From assembly GCA_041060555.1 (NCBI GenBank), contig JBEUDS010000015.1: 64,000 nucleotides of DNA; one strand, 5' to 3'. The stretch is from CAUJIW01 sp963205175 (lineage in GTDB: Bacteria > Pseudomonadota > Alphaproteobacteria > Sphingomonadales > Sphingomonadaceae). How positions within the stretch are numbered: position 1 is the stretch's first letter; the number at the start of each line of letters is the position of its first letter. Below, piece by piece: positions 24,704 through 33,928 of this stretch. A program made the position numbers and the translations under genes. The notes beneath the pieces were generated by a model. That model had not been told where the DNA came from. It ran no database searches and saw only the letters and a list, made by a program, of their open reading frames with translations.

Positions 24704-25381
24704 TCAGTCGACGTGAAAAGTCGTGAAGTCCTCCAGCGGCGCGCGCCGCGCCACCAGCCGGTTCACCACGGCGTCGCTATCCTTGTAGCCGATCGCCATG
24801 CCGCAAAAGAGCATCTGCTCGGCGGGCGGCTGGAGGAAGGCGTCCACGGTCTTGTGGAAGATCGACCAGCATTCCTGCGGGCAACTGTCGAGACCGGCCT
24901 CGCGCAACAGCAGCATCACCGTCTGCAGGTACATGCCGAGGTCGGACCACTGCGGCGCCCCCATCTGACGGTCGACGTAGCAGAAGATCGCCAGCGGCGC
25001 GCCGAAGAACTGGTAGTTGTTGGCGAACCACATCATGCGGGCAAGCTTGTCCTCGCGCGGGATGCCCAGCACGCCATACATGTCCTCGCCGACCTGGAAG
25101 CGGTAGTTGCTGTACGGCGCCTTGAGATCCTTGGGGTAGACATCGAACTCGTAAGGCGGCTCGCCCATTGGCGCTTCCTGCACCCGTTTGGCCATGATCG
25201 CCTTGAAGCGGGCCATGGCGTCGCCGGCCAGCACATGGATCTGCCAGGGTTGCAGGTTGCCGCCCGACGGCGCGCGGGATGCCTTGGCAAGCACATCACG
25301 GATGGTATCGACCGACACCGGGGTATCCAGGAATGCACGCACCGAACGCCGTGATGCCACGGCTTGCGTCACTGACATCAT
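24704..25381 (-). CDS. nitroreductase family protein
   Basis: A 225-residue FMN-dependent nitroreductase with the signature SRRSVRAFL at the N-terminus, RAPSGGNLQPWQ for FMN binding and a C-terminal GYKDSDAVVNRL. Substrates of the family range from quinones and nitroaromatics to enoates. GGAGAG lies 5 bases before the first of two ATG codons (25381 and 25378). It is transcribed separately from the fatty-acid operon, on the same strand. Confidence 0.88.
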   Translation of the reverse strand: MMSVTQAVASRRSVRAFLDTPVSVDTIRDVLAKASRAPSGGNLQPWQIHVLAGDAMARFKAIMAKRVQEAPMGEPPYEFDVYPKDLKAPYSNYRFQVGEDMYGVLGIPREDKLARMMWFANNYQFFGAPLAIFCYVDRQMGAPQWSDLGMYLQTVMLLLREAGLDSCPQECWSIFHKTVDAFLQPPAEQMLFCGMAIGYKDSDAVVNRLVARRAPLEDFTTFHVD

Positions 25382-25692
25382 TGAGACTCTCCAATAACAG
25401 CTGATCAAGAACGACATGAATGAAGGCGCGCATGGTAACTGCCCCAGCGCCTGCGGCAAGAGGGATCATGTCACGGTGGAATTCTCCAAACCGGCACTGT
25501 GACACTCATGGTTTCCACCAAATTGGATATTGCCCCCGCCGCCAGGGTTCGTTCCGTCACCGCACGCGCCGCGTCGTCGCCCTGTTCAGCCGAGGACACG
25601 CCGAGCCGCCGGTCGATGGCGGCACGGGCACGCCAGACTCTCCGCCAAGGGCGGTTGAGCCCATCGGCCGACTCGCCTAGTGTGGCCCGACC
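25382..25692. other. 311-bp gap without a gene
   Basis: Divergent intergenic region between the nitroreductase gene and pgsA. Short open frames here have no recognisable domain. I see no hairpin, repeat or clear promoter beyond weak -35-like hexamers. Confidence 0.6.
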
Positions 25693-26253
25693 ATGTTGAC
25701 GAGCCTGCCCAATCTGCTGACGCTGAGCCGCATCTTCGCGGTTCCCCTGCTGGTATTCATGCTGTGGGGGCCGACCTGGATCGGTTCGCTGGGGGCGTTT
25801 GCCCTGTTCTGCGTCGCCGGCATCACCGACTATATCGACGGCTATCTGGCGCGAGCCCAGGGTACGGTGTCCAAGCTTGGTCAGTTCCTTGACCCGATCG
25901 CCGACAAGATCATGGTCGCCGCGGTCATCATCATGCTGGTGGCGGAGCGGGTGATATCCGGCGTGCATGTGATCGCCGCCATCATCATCCTGCTGCGCGA
26001 GATCGCGGTATCGGGTCTGCGCGAATTCCTGGCGGGTGTTAAGGTCTCGGTGCCGGTGAGCCGGCTGGCCAAATGGAAGACCGCCTTCCAGATGATCGCG
26101 CTCGGCGCGCTGATCCTGGAGGGCGCCGCCCGGTTCCAGTTCTCCTGGCTGCCGGCCCATGAAGTCGGTCTGCTCTGCCTTTGGCTGGCAGCGGCAATGA
26201 CGGCGATTACCGGCTACGACTATCTGCGGGTCGGCATCCGGCACATGAGCTAG
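25693..26253 (+). CDS. pgsA: CDP-diacylglycerol-glycerol-3-phosphate 3-phosphatidyltransferase
   Basis: A 186-residue integral membrane enzyme. The CDP-alcohol phosphotransferase signature D-x2-DG-x2-AR-x8-G-x3-D-x3-D is intact (TDYIDGYLARAQG...GQFLDPIAD). It makes phosphatidylglycerophosphate, the first committed step to phosphatidylglycerol and cardiolipin. Several hydrophobic helices follow. It is first of a pgsA-moaD-moaE run common in alphaproteobacteria, where uvrC often precedes pgsA; uvrC is not here. Confidence 0.95.
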   Translation: MLTSLPNLLTLSRIFAVPLLVFMLWGPTWIGSLGAFALFCVAGITDYIDGYLARAQGTVSKLGQFLDPIADKIMVAAVIIMLVAERVISGVHVIAAIIILLREIAVSGLREFLAGVKVSVPVSRLAKWKTAFQMIALGALILEGAARFQFSWLPAHEVGLLCLWLAAAMTAITGYDYLRVGIRHMS

Positions 26254-26264
26254 GATGACATGCG

Positions 26265-26516
26265 ATGCACCTCCTCTACTTCGCCTGGGTGCGTGAACGC
26301 ATCGGACTGGACGCGGAAGCCCTCGCGCCGCCGGCTACGGTGACCACGGTCGCCGACCTGCTGGACTGGCTTGGCCGCCGCAGCGCCGGCCATGCCGAGG
26401 CGTTCGCCGACCGGACGCGCCTGCGTGTCGCGGTCGATCAGATATTCGCCGACATGAGCACGCCCGTCGCCAGCGCCCGCGAGATTGCCATCTTCCCACC
26501 CGTGACCGGCGGATGA
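26265..26516 (+). CDS. moaD: molybdopterin synthase sulfur carrier subunit
   Basis: An 83-residue ubiquitin-fold protein ending in the essential C-terminal Gly-Gly (FPPVTGG), which carries the thiocarboxylate transferred to precursor Z. It overlaps moaE by 4 bases (ATGA), so the two subunits are translationally coupled. Confidence 0.93.
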   Translation: MHLLYFAWVRERIGLDAEALAPPATVTTVADLLDWLGRRSAGHAEAFADRTRLRVAVDQIFADMSTPVASAREIAIFPPVTGG

Positions 26517-26995
26517 TCGGCCTCCGTGTCCAGGCCGAGGATTTCAACCTCGCCGCGGAGGTCGACCGGCTGCGCGCCGGCCGAGCCGACATCGGCGCCA
26601 TCGTCACCTTCACCGGCCTGGTGCGTGACATGGCCGATGGCGCGCCGCTGACGGCGATGACGCTGGAGCACTACCCCGGCATGGTCGAGCGCCAGCTCGC
26701 CGCCATCTGCGCCGAGGCCGAGGCCCGCTGGCCCTTGCAGGGCGGTACGGTGATCCACCGGTTCGGCCGCCTGACACCGGGCGACCAGATCGTGCTGGTG
26801 GCCACGGCCTCGGCCCATCGTCAGGCCGCGTTCGAGGCGGCCATGTTCATCATGGACTGGCTGAAGACACGCGCGCCATTCTGGAAACTGGAGGAACGCG
26901 GCGGCGATCGCCACTGGGTCGACGCCCGGACAAGCGACGATGCCGCCGCCCGTCGCTGGCGCGACCCGTCTGCACCCGGGATTACTCGGCGTTGA
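26513..26995 (+). CDS. moaE: molybdopterin synthase catalytic subunit
   Basis: A 160-residue MoaE. The typical GAIVTFTGLVRD, LEHYPGM and KTRAPFWKLEE segments are present; the last carries the catalytic lysines. With MoaD it converts cyclic pyranopterin monophosphate to molybdopterin. Its 3' end overlaps the converging sensor gene by 14 bp. Confidence 0.95.
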   Translation: MIGLRVQAEDFNLAAEVDRLRAGRADIGAIVTFTGLVRDMADGAPLTAMTLEHYPGMVERQLAAICAEAEARWPLQGGTVIHRFGRLTPGDQIVLVATASAHRQAAFEAAMFIMDWLKTRAPFWKLEERGGDRHWVDARTSDDAAARRWRDPSAPGITRR

Positions 26996-29024
26996 TCACC
27001 CAGGGCCGGACCGCGGGCACGATGTCATCCCGGACCACCTGATTGCGCCCCTGACGTTTGGCCTGATACAGGGCCGCGTCCGCGCGTTTCAGGGCTTCCT
27101 CAATGTCGCCCGCGCCACCAACAACGCCCAGGCTGATGGTGAAGCGCAGCGGTCCGCGCGGTGTGGGGACGCTCGTGGCCTCGACAGCGGCTCGCAGGCG
27201 TTCAGCCAGACGTGCGGCGTCATCAACACCCACGCCCGGCAGCAGGATGGCGAATTCCTCGCCACCAAGGCGCACCAGGCAATCGTCCGCCCGCAACCGG
27301 CTGGCCACCATCGCCGCCATCAGTTCGAGCACCTGATCGCCCGTCGCATGACCGAAAGCGTCGTTGACCTGCTTGAAGTGGTCGATGTCGAAGGCGATCA
27401 GCGACCATTCGCGCCCGGTAAGCCGCCATATGTCCGCCGCCGCCTCCGCAAACGGCCGGAAGCCACGGCGGTTGCAAGCGCCGGTGAGCGGATCGCGCGT
27501 CGCCAGCTCCCGCAGCTCGCCCTCCAGCCGTTTGGCCGACGTGACGTCGACGATGACGGTGATGAGACCCTCCACCTGCCCCTCCGTGGACAGGATCGGC
27601 GCCTTGGCGCTGAGATAATGGCGATCGCCATCGCTGGCGGGAATGACGTAATCCACACTCTGCGGCTGCCCGGTGGCAATGACCACCTCCTCGGCGACCG
27701 TGATGCGTTCGGCCACATCCGGCGGCACCAGTTCATGGACGGTCTGCCCGAGCACGGGCTGACCGACCGCGAAATGAACGTTGTGGAATGCGGGATTGGC
27801 GCGGATGTAACGGCCATCCAGATCCTTCACCACCACCGGATTGGGCATGGTGTCGATCAGCGTTTCCGCGAAGCGGCGCGACCGCTCGCTTTCCTGCCGG
27901 GCCAGCTCCGCGTCCCTGGCCTGTTTTTCCAGCGCCGCCGCCTGCGCCTCGATCCGCTCGCGCTGGACCTGCAGTTCGCGCTCGCGGTTGCGTTGCTCGG
28001 TGATATCGAAAAGGACCGTCTGCACGGCGGACACGCCGAACCAGTCGGCAGGCGCCAGCACGGCCTTGACCCACATCGGCTTGCCGTCGCTGCGATAGAC
28101 CTGGCCCGTCAGCGTCACCTGGCGCTGACGCCCCGCGCCGATGTCCTGCAATGCCGCCCGCAGCGAATCCATCATCGCCGGCGAGGCCAGCCGGCCGCCG
28201 GAGGCCAGCACCAGGGTCTCGGCGGTATCGCGGTAACCGAACAGTTCGGCGAACGCGCGGTTGATGAGCACCGTCTTGCTATCCACCGTAATCAGCATGG
28301 GGTAGACGGCGTTGTCGATCAGCTCGCGGTACTGGTTTTCCAGGCGCTGCAGTGCGCCAAATGCCCTGACCGTCCGTCGCTCCATCGGACGGAAGATGAA
28401 AACCAATTCCGCCAGCAGCAGCAGCAGCGTCGCGCCCCAGGCGACAATCTGAAAGCCCTGCAGACGCGCGATATCCGCCTGTCCATCCCGTTCGAAGGCC
28501 GATACCGCCCGGCCGAGGTGACGCATCATCTCGGTCGGCCGGCGGGCGTTGAACTGGTCCAGGGCATCTTTCCACAGCGCCGGGTCGTCAATCGGTGTGC
28601 CAGCCACCCGCCGCGCCGCGCGAATATATTCACGCACCCGCACATCAAGACGAATCGGCGGCGCGAAATAGACCTGGTTCAGTTGGGCATGGCTGCCAGG
28701 CCCGCCCACCGCCGCGATCAGCGTCTTGTGGTCACGCTCCAGCAGTTCAATCGACCACACGAGCTGACGTCGCGCATATTCGTAGGCATTGATCTGGGCA
28801 GCCGCCGGCAGCCGCCGGACGTTGAAGGCGATCCGCTGGGACAGCATGCTCTGCCGACCGGCGATCTGCATCAGTTCGAAGATTTCTTCCTGCCGGTGCG
28901 CGATGCGATAGGTCAGCAGAAAGCCCAGCGTCACCGACGCCGCGATCAGGACCAAGGCCAGTCCATGGCGCCATCGCAGCGACCACTTGAGGCCAGAGAG
29001 ATCCACCGCGCGCATGTCGTCCAT
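26982..29024 (-). CDS. PAS-containing sensor diguanylate cyclase
   Basis: About 680 residues. It has an N-terminal transmembrane segment, a periplasmic PilJ/type-IV-pili MCP-like helical domain (RQSMLSQRIA), a second membrane helix (about 205-225), two PAS domains with a coiled-coil linker of alternating Glu/Arg/Gln, and a C-terminal GGDEF domain. The active-site motif is GGEEF (587-591), preceded five residues earlier by the I-site RADD, so both catalysis and product inhibition are expected. It has no EAL domain. It should make c-di-GMP in response to a periplasmic or redox signal. The ATG at 29024 is my choice; a GTG at 29039 is possible. It is convergent with and overlaps moaE. Confidence 0.9.
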   Translation of the reverse strand: MDDMRAVDLSGLKWSLRWRHGLALVLIAASVTLGFLLTYRIAHRQEEIFELMQIAGRQSMLSQRIAFNVRRLPAAAQINAYEYARRQLVWSIELLERDHKTLIAAVGGPGSHAQLNQVYFAPPIRLDVRVREYIRAARRVAGTPIDDPALWKDALDQFNARRPTEMMRHLGRAVSAFERDGQADIARLQGFQIVAWGATLLLLLAELVFIFRPMERRTVRAFGALQRLENQYRELIDNAVYPMLITVDSKTVLINRAFAELFGYRDTAETLVLASGGRLASPAMMDSLRAALQDIGAGRQRQVTLTGQVYRSDGKPMWVKAVLAPADWFGVSAVQTVLFDITEQRNRERELQVQRERIEAQAAALEKQARDAELARQESERSRRFAETLIDTMPNPVVVKDLDGRYIRANPAFHNVHFAVGQPVLGQTVHELVPPDVAERITVAEEVVIATGQPQSVDYVIPASDGDRHYLSAKAPILSTEGQVEGLITVIVDVTSAKRLEGELRELATRDPLTGACNRRGFRPFAEAAADIWRLTGREWSLIAFDIDHFKQVNDAFGHATGDQVLELMAAMVASRLRADDCLVRLGGEEFAILLPGVGVDDAARLAERLRAAVEATSVPTPRGPLRFTISLGVVGGAGDIEEALKRADAALYQAKRQGRNQVVRDDIVPAVRPWVINAE

Positions 29025-29070
29025 TGGTGCCTTATGCACCCGGAATGCTTAAATGCTGATTAAGAATCCC

Positions 29071-29100
29071 CCCCGCCGGGACGAGCAGCAGACGGCGGGG
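29071..29100 (-). terminator. weak terminator-like hairpin after the chemoreceptor gene
   Basis: CCCCGCCG (29071-29078) and CGGCGGGG (29093-29100) pair around a 14-base loop downstream of the chemoreceptor gene. On the minus strand only short T stretches follow, so termination is uncertain. Confidence 0.35.
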
Positions 29101-29165
29101 CTCAGTGGCTCCTGAACGCAAGCCACCATGCCCTCGCCGCCGAACCTCGTACCCTGGCGCGCCGG

Positions 29166-31313
29166 TCAGGCCGCCTGCCGCAAGGTCGTCAGGAAGCCAT
29201 CCACTTGCGCCCGCAGATGCGCGGCCTGTCCGGTGAGCTGACGCGCCGCGTCCAGCACCTGCGCCGAACCGATTCCGGCGCGGTCGGCTGCCTGGGTGAC
29301 GCCGACGATGTTGGTCGTCACGGTCTGCGCGCCCTGCGCCACGTCCTGGACGCTGCGCGTGATCTCGTCGGTCGCGGCGCTCTGCTGATTGACGGCCGAG
29401 GCAATCGAGGTGGCGATACGGCTCATGTCCTCCACCATGCCGGTGAAGGTGGCAATGGCGGCCGAGGAATGTTTGGTCGCCGACTGGATGGCCTGAATCT
29501 CGCCCGCGATCTCCTGGGTGGCGCTGGCGGTCTGACCCGCCAGCTGCTTGACCTCCGAGGCCACCACGGCGAAGCCCTTGCCGGCGTCGCCGGCGCGCGC
29601 CGCCTCGATGGTGGCGTTGAGTGCCAGCAGGTTGGTCTGGCTGGCGATGGCATTGATGATCTCGATGACACCGCTGATCCGGTCGGCGATCGTCACCATG
29701 CCGGTCACGGCGTCGGTGCTGACCTGCGCCTGCTCCACCGCTTTCTCCGACACCTCGCTCGACTGCTGTGCCTGACGGCCGATTTCCTGCACGGACGCCG
29801 CCAGCTCCTCGGTCGCCGATGCCACCGTCTGGATACTCGCCGACGATTGCTCGGCGGCACTGGCCACTGCGGTGGACTGCCGGCTGGTTTCGCTCGCCGC
29901 CTCCGACATGTCCTGCGCCGCCCCCTGCAACTGGGTCGCGGCCGCCGACACGGTGGTGACCAGGCTGCCGACGACCGTATCGAGATCCTGCGCCAGCTGG
30001 TTGAGCATCGCCTTGCGGTCGCGCTCCGCCGCCTGCCGCTGGGCCTCCTCGCGGTCACGCGCCGCCTGCTCGGCGGCCTCCTTCTCGCGGCGCGCGGCGG
30101 CCTCGGCTTCCTCCCGCTCATGGCGCAACCGCGCCTGCTCGGCTTCCAGCCGCTGCTTCTCGATGCCGGCCTCCTTGAAGACCTGGGTCGCCCGCGCCAT
30201 GGCGCCGATCTCGTCGCGCCGGTCGCCACCGTGCACCATGACGCCAAGATCGCCGGCGGCGAGTTGCTGCATGGCCCGCGTCATGTTCCGGATCGGCACG
30301 ATGATCGAGCGCGAGGCACCCCAGGCGACCATGCCGCTGACCACCAGAATGAGTCCGGCGCCGACCAGCACCAGCCAGGATTCGCGACTGGCATCACGCT
30401 CGATGCCCAGCGCGGTCTGGCCGAGATCGAGGGCGATCTTGTCCTCCACGGTCTTGATGGCATCAATGCGCCGCGTCGCGGTCTCGAACCACTGCTGCGC
30501 CGACACGCCATCAAGCCGCGCGCCAGCGCCGGCCTGGATAATCGCCTGGCGCAGCTGCTGGAGTTCGGCGGTGGCGCCACCACGCATGGTATCCTGGTAG
30601 GCCTTGACCAGATCGGGCGTCCCGTAAACCTCGAAGTTGCGGAACAGCGCATCCTGCACGCTGATCAGACCCACCAGCGTGTTGAACTGCGCGGGCGTGA
30701 ACTGGCCGGCGGCCAGCCCGGCGGCCCCGGTGGCCCGCTCCTGGCCCGCCCGCTCCTTGGCCGCCATGAAGCTGAGGTAGGCGACAACCGCGTTCGACAC
30801 CCGCGAGCTGCTGCTGGCCTTCGAGCCCTCTCCCGCGACGTCCAGCAGGCCGCCAATGGTGGCCGTATAGTAACCGGCGGCATCGGCCGGACTGACCGCC
30901 ATGGCGTCCACGCGCTGACGGTTGGCGTCGAGCAGCCTGATCTGGCCGAGGCTGGCCTCAAGACCCGACTGGAAGCGCGGGGAATAGCTGGCGACATCGA
31001 TCCGCTCCAGCGCCCTGGCAAAATCCCGACGGGCAGTGTCGGTAGCCTGGCGCAGGCCCGGCAAGGTATCCCGCATTTCCGCGCCACGGCTGCTGAGGAA
31101 TGTGGCGGTGGCGCCGCGTTCACGCTGCATGTTGTGGATCAACGCACTGAGATCGACGGTGAATCGCGACAGCGTCTCCAGCTGAGCGGCCTCAATGGCC
31201 TTTTCCCGGCTCTGCAAGCCCGTCCAGCCCAGCGCCAGAACCAGCGCCAGCACCGGCACGATCAGGGTGATCAGCATCTTCCGCGCGATCGGCGCGTGAT
31301 CCAGCATGTTCAT
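29166..31313 (-). CDS. methyl-accepting chemotaxis protein with NIT sensor domain
   Basis: A 715-residue chemoreceptor. It has an N-terminal membrane helix (about 12-30), a large periplasmic helical domain matching the nitrate/nitrite-sensing NIT type (HNMQRERGATATFL motif), a second helix (about 320-340), a HAMP domain with a Glu/Ala-rich coiled coil, and a signalling domain with the conserved hairpin tip NAIASQTNLLALNATIEAAR trimmed to its core. No che genes are nearby. GGAGGA precedes the ATG at 31313. The ligand is not known; NIT suggests nitrate or nitrite. Confidence 0.92.
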   Translation of the reverse strand: MNMLDHAPIARKMLITLIVPVLALVLALGWTGLQSREKAIEAAQLETLSRFTVDLSALIHNMQRERGATATFLSSRGAEMRDTLPGLRQATDTARRDFARALERIDVASYSPRFQSGLEASLGQIRLLDANRQRVDAMAVSPADAAGYYTATIGGLLDVAGEGSKASSSSRVSNAVVAYLSFMAAKERAGQERATGAAGLAAGQFTPAQFNTLVGLISVQDALFRNFEVYGTPDLVKAYQDTMRGGATAELQQLRQAIIQAGAGARLDGVSAQQWFETATRRIDAIKTVEDKIALDLGQTALGIERDASRESWLVLVGAGLILVVSGMVAWGASRSIIVPIRNMTRAMQQLAAGDLGVMVHGGDRRDEIGAMARATQVFKEAGIEKQRLEAEQARLRHEREEAEAAARREKEAAEQAARDREEAQRQAAERDRKAMLNQLAQDLDTVVGSLVTTVSAAATQLQGAAQDMSEAASETSRQSTAVASAAEQSSASIQTVASATEELAASVQEIGRQAQQSSEVSEKAVEQAQVSTDAVTGMVTIADRISGVIEIINAIASQTNLLALNATIEAARAGDAGKGFAVVASEVKQLAGQTASATQEIAGEIQAIQSATKHSSAAIATFTGMVEDMSRIATSIASAVNQQSAATDEITRSVQDVAQGAQTVTTNIVGVTQAADRAGIGSAQVLDAARQLTGQAAHLRAQVDGFLTTLRQAA

Positions 31314-31512
31314 GGGTGTCCTCCCTCTCCCGGCATCCATCGCCTGGCGGCCACAAGGCAGGCCAGGGCGTGAACACCTGATATTTTGATGGAGAGTCGA
31401 TACCACACACCTCTGAACAAACTGCTAAGACGAATGAATTGGTCTGTGTTGCAGATCGCCATGGTTCCGACCAGCCGCGGTCCATCCGACGCGACTGGAA
31501 GCCCGGACGCGT

Positions 31513-32304
31513 CTACAGCAGAAACGCGCCGCGCATCACTTCGATGGCGTGACCCGCCATGTCGACGCGGTCGCCCCGCAGGTGGCACCACAGCTCGCCG
31601 CCACGCCGCGAAATCTGGCGCGCGAACAGTGCGGTCTTACCCAGTTCAGCCGCCCAGTAGGGGATCAGCCGGCAATGGGCCGAGCCGGTCACCGGGTCTT
31701 CGTCGATCCCCACCGACGGCGCGAAGAAGCGGGAGACGAAATCGCAGTCCGCGCCCGGCGCGGTCGCCATCACCTGCGCGTCCAGGCGCTTCAGCGCCGC
31801 CATATCGGGCGCCAGCGCCGCCACCGCTGCGGCATCGGCAAAGCGGGCGAGCCAATATCCGCCGTGGTGCAGCACGGCCTGCGGCACCGCCCCCAGCGCC
31901 TCGGCCAGCCCGGGCAGGGCGGCCGGCGCGACGTGATAGGCGGGAAAGTCGAGGTTGATCCGCCCGACGGCGTCGCGGCTGACCACCAGAGTGCCAGCGC
32001 TCAGGGTGGTGAAGCGGATGTCGGCGCGCGTGTGCCCGAGATGGGCATAGACCACATGGGCCGCCGCCAGCGTGGCATGGCCGCACAAGGCGACCTCCAC
32101 CGTCGGCGTGAACCAGCGGATCAGATAATCCCCGTCCCCGCCGGGCGTCGCCACCAGAAAGGCGGTTTCCGCCAGATTGTTCTCCGCCGCGATCGCCTGC
32201 ATGGTCTCGCCCGGCAACCAGGCCTGCAGCGGCATGATGGCGGCGGGATTGCCAGCAAACGGCCGGCTGGCGAAGGCATCCACCTGATAGAGCGGCAAGG
32301 TCAT
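31513..32304 (-). CDS. PhzF family protein
   Basis: A 263-residue PhzF-like protein with the two-fold diaminopimelate-epimerase fold: YQVDAFASRPFAGNPAA at the start, AENNLAETAF with the catalytic glutamate, and a second-half EDPVTGSAHC motif. Family members isomerise small molecules; the substrate here is unknown. It overlaps the cation-efflux gene by 4 bases (ATGA) and is last in a pdxH-CDF-phzF operon. Confidence 0.88.
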   Translation of the reverse strand: MTLPLYQVDAFASRPFAGNPAAIMPLQAWLPGETMQAIAAENNLAETAFLVATPGGDGDYLIRWFTPTVEVALCGHATLAAAHVVYAHLGHTRADIRFTTLSAGTLVVSRDAVGRINLDFPAYHVAPAALPGLAEALGAVPQAVLHHGGYWLARFADAAAVAALAPDMAALKRLDAQVMATAPGADCDFVSRFFAPSVGIDEDPVTGSAHCRLIPYWAAELGKTALFARQISRRGGELWCHLRGDRVDMAGHAIEVMRGAFLL

Positions 32305-33233
32305 GGGGCGGCCTCCGTTTCCGGGGCATCCAGTGCGCGCCGGCGCCGCTCCCGGTGCCCCTCCGGGTCGACGTGGATCAGGATGTCAGCCTGCGGGAAG
32401 GCGCGCGCCAGCGCGTCTTCCACCGCGTCGGCGACCTTGTGCGCGGCGGCGACCGTCATGTCGGCGTCAACCCAGATGTGGAACTGGATGAACTCGTCGG
32501 CGCCGCTGGAGCGGGTCCGCAATTCATGCAGGCCACGCACCTGCGGATGGGCCTCGACGATGTCGATGACCTGTCGCCGGCGGGCGGCGGGCCATTCCTT
32601 GTCCATCAGCATGTCGAGCGCGTGACTGGCGGCACGCACCGCCCCCCAGGCGAGATAGAGCGCGATGCCGATGCCGAACAGCGCGTCGGCGCCATGCAGG
32701 CCGGCCCAGGCCTCGATGACCAGGGCGGCGATGACCGAACTGTTGAGCAGCAGGTCGCTTTGGTAATGCAGCTGGTCGGTGCGGATGGCGATCGACCGGG
32801 TGCGCTGCACCACCATCCGCTGATAGAGCACCAGCAGCAGTGTTGCGACGATCGCGACCAGCGACACACCGACGCCCATCTCTGGCGCCACCACCGGCTG
32901 GGGATGAATGAAGCGGTCTACCGCCCGCAGGCCGATGCCCGCCGCCGAGACCAGGATGATGCCGGTCTGCATCAGCGCGGCAATGGCCTCCGCCTTGCCG
33001 TGACCGAAACGGTGCTGGTCGTCGGCTGGTGTCGCCGCCACCTTGACCGCGAACAGCGTGATCAGCGAGGCGAGCAGATCCAGTGCCGAATCCGCCAGCG
33101 ACCCCAGCATGGCGACAGAGCCGGTCTTGGCCGTCGCCACCACCTTGAGGACGATCAGCAGCACCGCGACCACCGTCGAGGCGATGGCGGCCCTGCGGGT
33201 CAGCCGGGCGATGGTGGCGCGCGAACCGCTCAC
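32301..33233 (-). CDS. cation diffusion facilitator family transporter
   Basis: A 310-residue CDF/FieF-like exporter with six predicted membrane helices and a C-terminal cytoplasmic domain. The metal-site segments DSALDLLASL and DQHRFGHGKAEA are intact. It should export Zn2+, Fe2+ or a similar divalent cation by proton antiport. It starts with GTG at 33233, overlapping the pdxH stop (GTGA), and is followed by phzF with a 4-base overlap. Confidence 0.9.
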   Translation of the reverse strand: MSGSRATIARLTRRAAIASTVVAVLLIVLKVVATAKTGSVAMLGSLADSALDLLASLITLFAVKVAATPADDQHRFGHGKAEAIAALMQTGIILVSAAGIGLRAVDRFIHPQPVVAPEMGVGVSLVAIVATLLLVLYQRMVVQRTRSIAIRTDQLHYQSDLLLNSSVIAALVIEAWAGLHGADALFGIGIALYLAWGAVRAASHALDMLMDKEWPAARRRQVIDIVEAHPQVRGLHELRTRSSGADEFIQFHIWVDADMTVAAAHKVADAVEDALARAFPQADILIHVDPEGHRERRRRALDAPETEAAP

Positions 33234-33817
33234 GGATACAGCCAGGTCCAGACCCAGCCGCCACCGGCATCGCGGGTGAACAGCCGGCGTTCATGCAGGC
33301 GAAACGGCCGGTCTTCCCAGAACTCGATGCGCTCCGGCGCCACCCGGAAGCCCGACCAATGCGGCGGACGCGGCACGGTGCCAAGCCCGAAGCGGGCGGC
33401 TGTCTTGGCGATGCGCCCCATGAACGCGGCCCGGCTGTCCAGCGGGCGGGACTGGTCGGACGCCCAGGCGCCGATCTGCGAGTCGCGCGGCCGGCTGGCG
33501 AAATAGGCATCCGCCTCCTCCGGCGCCACCGGCGCCACCGGGCCCTCGATGCGGATCTGGCGGCGCAACGACTTCCAGTGGAACAGCAGTGCTGCATGCG
33601 GATTGACCCGCAGCTGCTCGCCCTTGCGGCTCTCGAAGTTGGTGTAGAAGACGAACCCGCGCTCATCCCACCCCTTGAGCAGGACCATCCGCAGCGACGG
33701 CCGGCCCTGCGCGTCGGCGCTGGCCACGGCGACGGCGTTGGGGTCATTCAGCTCTTTGGCCTCGGCCTCGGCGAACCAGTGGCTAAACAGCGCGAAGGGA
33801 TCGGTTTCGTCGGTCAT
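33230..33817 (-). CDS. pdxH: pyridoxamine 5'-phosphate oxidase
   Basis: A 195-residue FMN enzyme. RMVLLKGWDERGFVFYTNFESRKG binds FMN (shown here trimmed to the RMVLLKG and FVFYTNF parts), and the C-terminal RLFTRDAGGGWVWTWLYP is the family signature. It oxidises pyridoxine or pyridoxamine phosphate to PLP, which the aminotransferase at 7-8 kb needs. It is first of a tightly overlapping three-gene operon. Confidence 0.95.
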   Translation of the reverse strand: MTDETDPFALFSHWFAEAEAKELNDPNAVAVASADAQGRPSLRMVLLKGWDERGFVFYTNFESRKGEQLRVNPHAALLFHWKSLRRQIRIEGPVAPVAPEEADAYFASRPRDSQIGAWASDQSRPLDSRAAFMGRIAKTAARFGLGTVPRPPHWSGFRVAPERIEFWEDRPFRLHERRLFTRDAGGGWVWTWLYP

Positions 33818-33928
33818 GCATGGGGTTTACGCCGGGCGGGCCGGCATCGGCAACACCCTTCACAACCGCCACCGCGATGACTACCTTGAAAGCCAAGCGT
33901 TGCATTTTTGCAACAGGTGAGGTGATCG
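33818..33928. promoter_or_regulatory. pdxH / dnaJ-like divergent region with inverted repeat
   Basis: The inverted repeat GTTGCA-TTTT-TGCAAC (33899-33914) lies 14 bp before the DnaJ-like gene start. It could be an operator or a leader hairpin. A CTTGAAA hexamer at about 33884-33890 resembles a heat-shock -35, but no matching -10 is at the right distance. Confidence 0.4.

Noticed and set aside
25420..25699. Small gene between the nitroreductase and pgsA genes
   Set aside because: Translations are Arg/Pro-rich without domain or convincing ribosome binding site.
33884..33914. Heat-shock (sigma-32) promoter for the DnaJ-like gene
   Set aside because: CTTGAAA matches the -35, but no CCCCAT-like -10 occurs at 11-16 bp.
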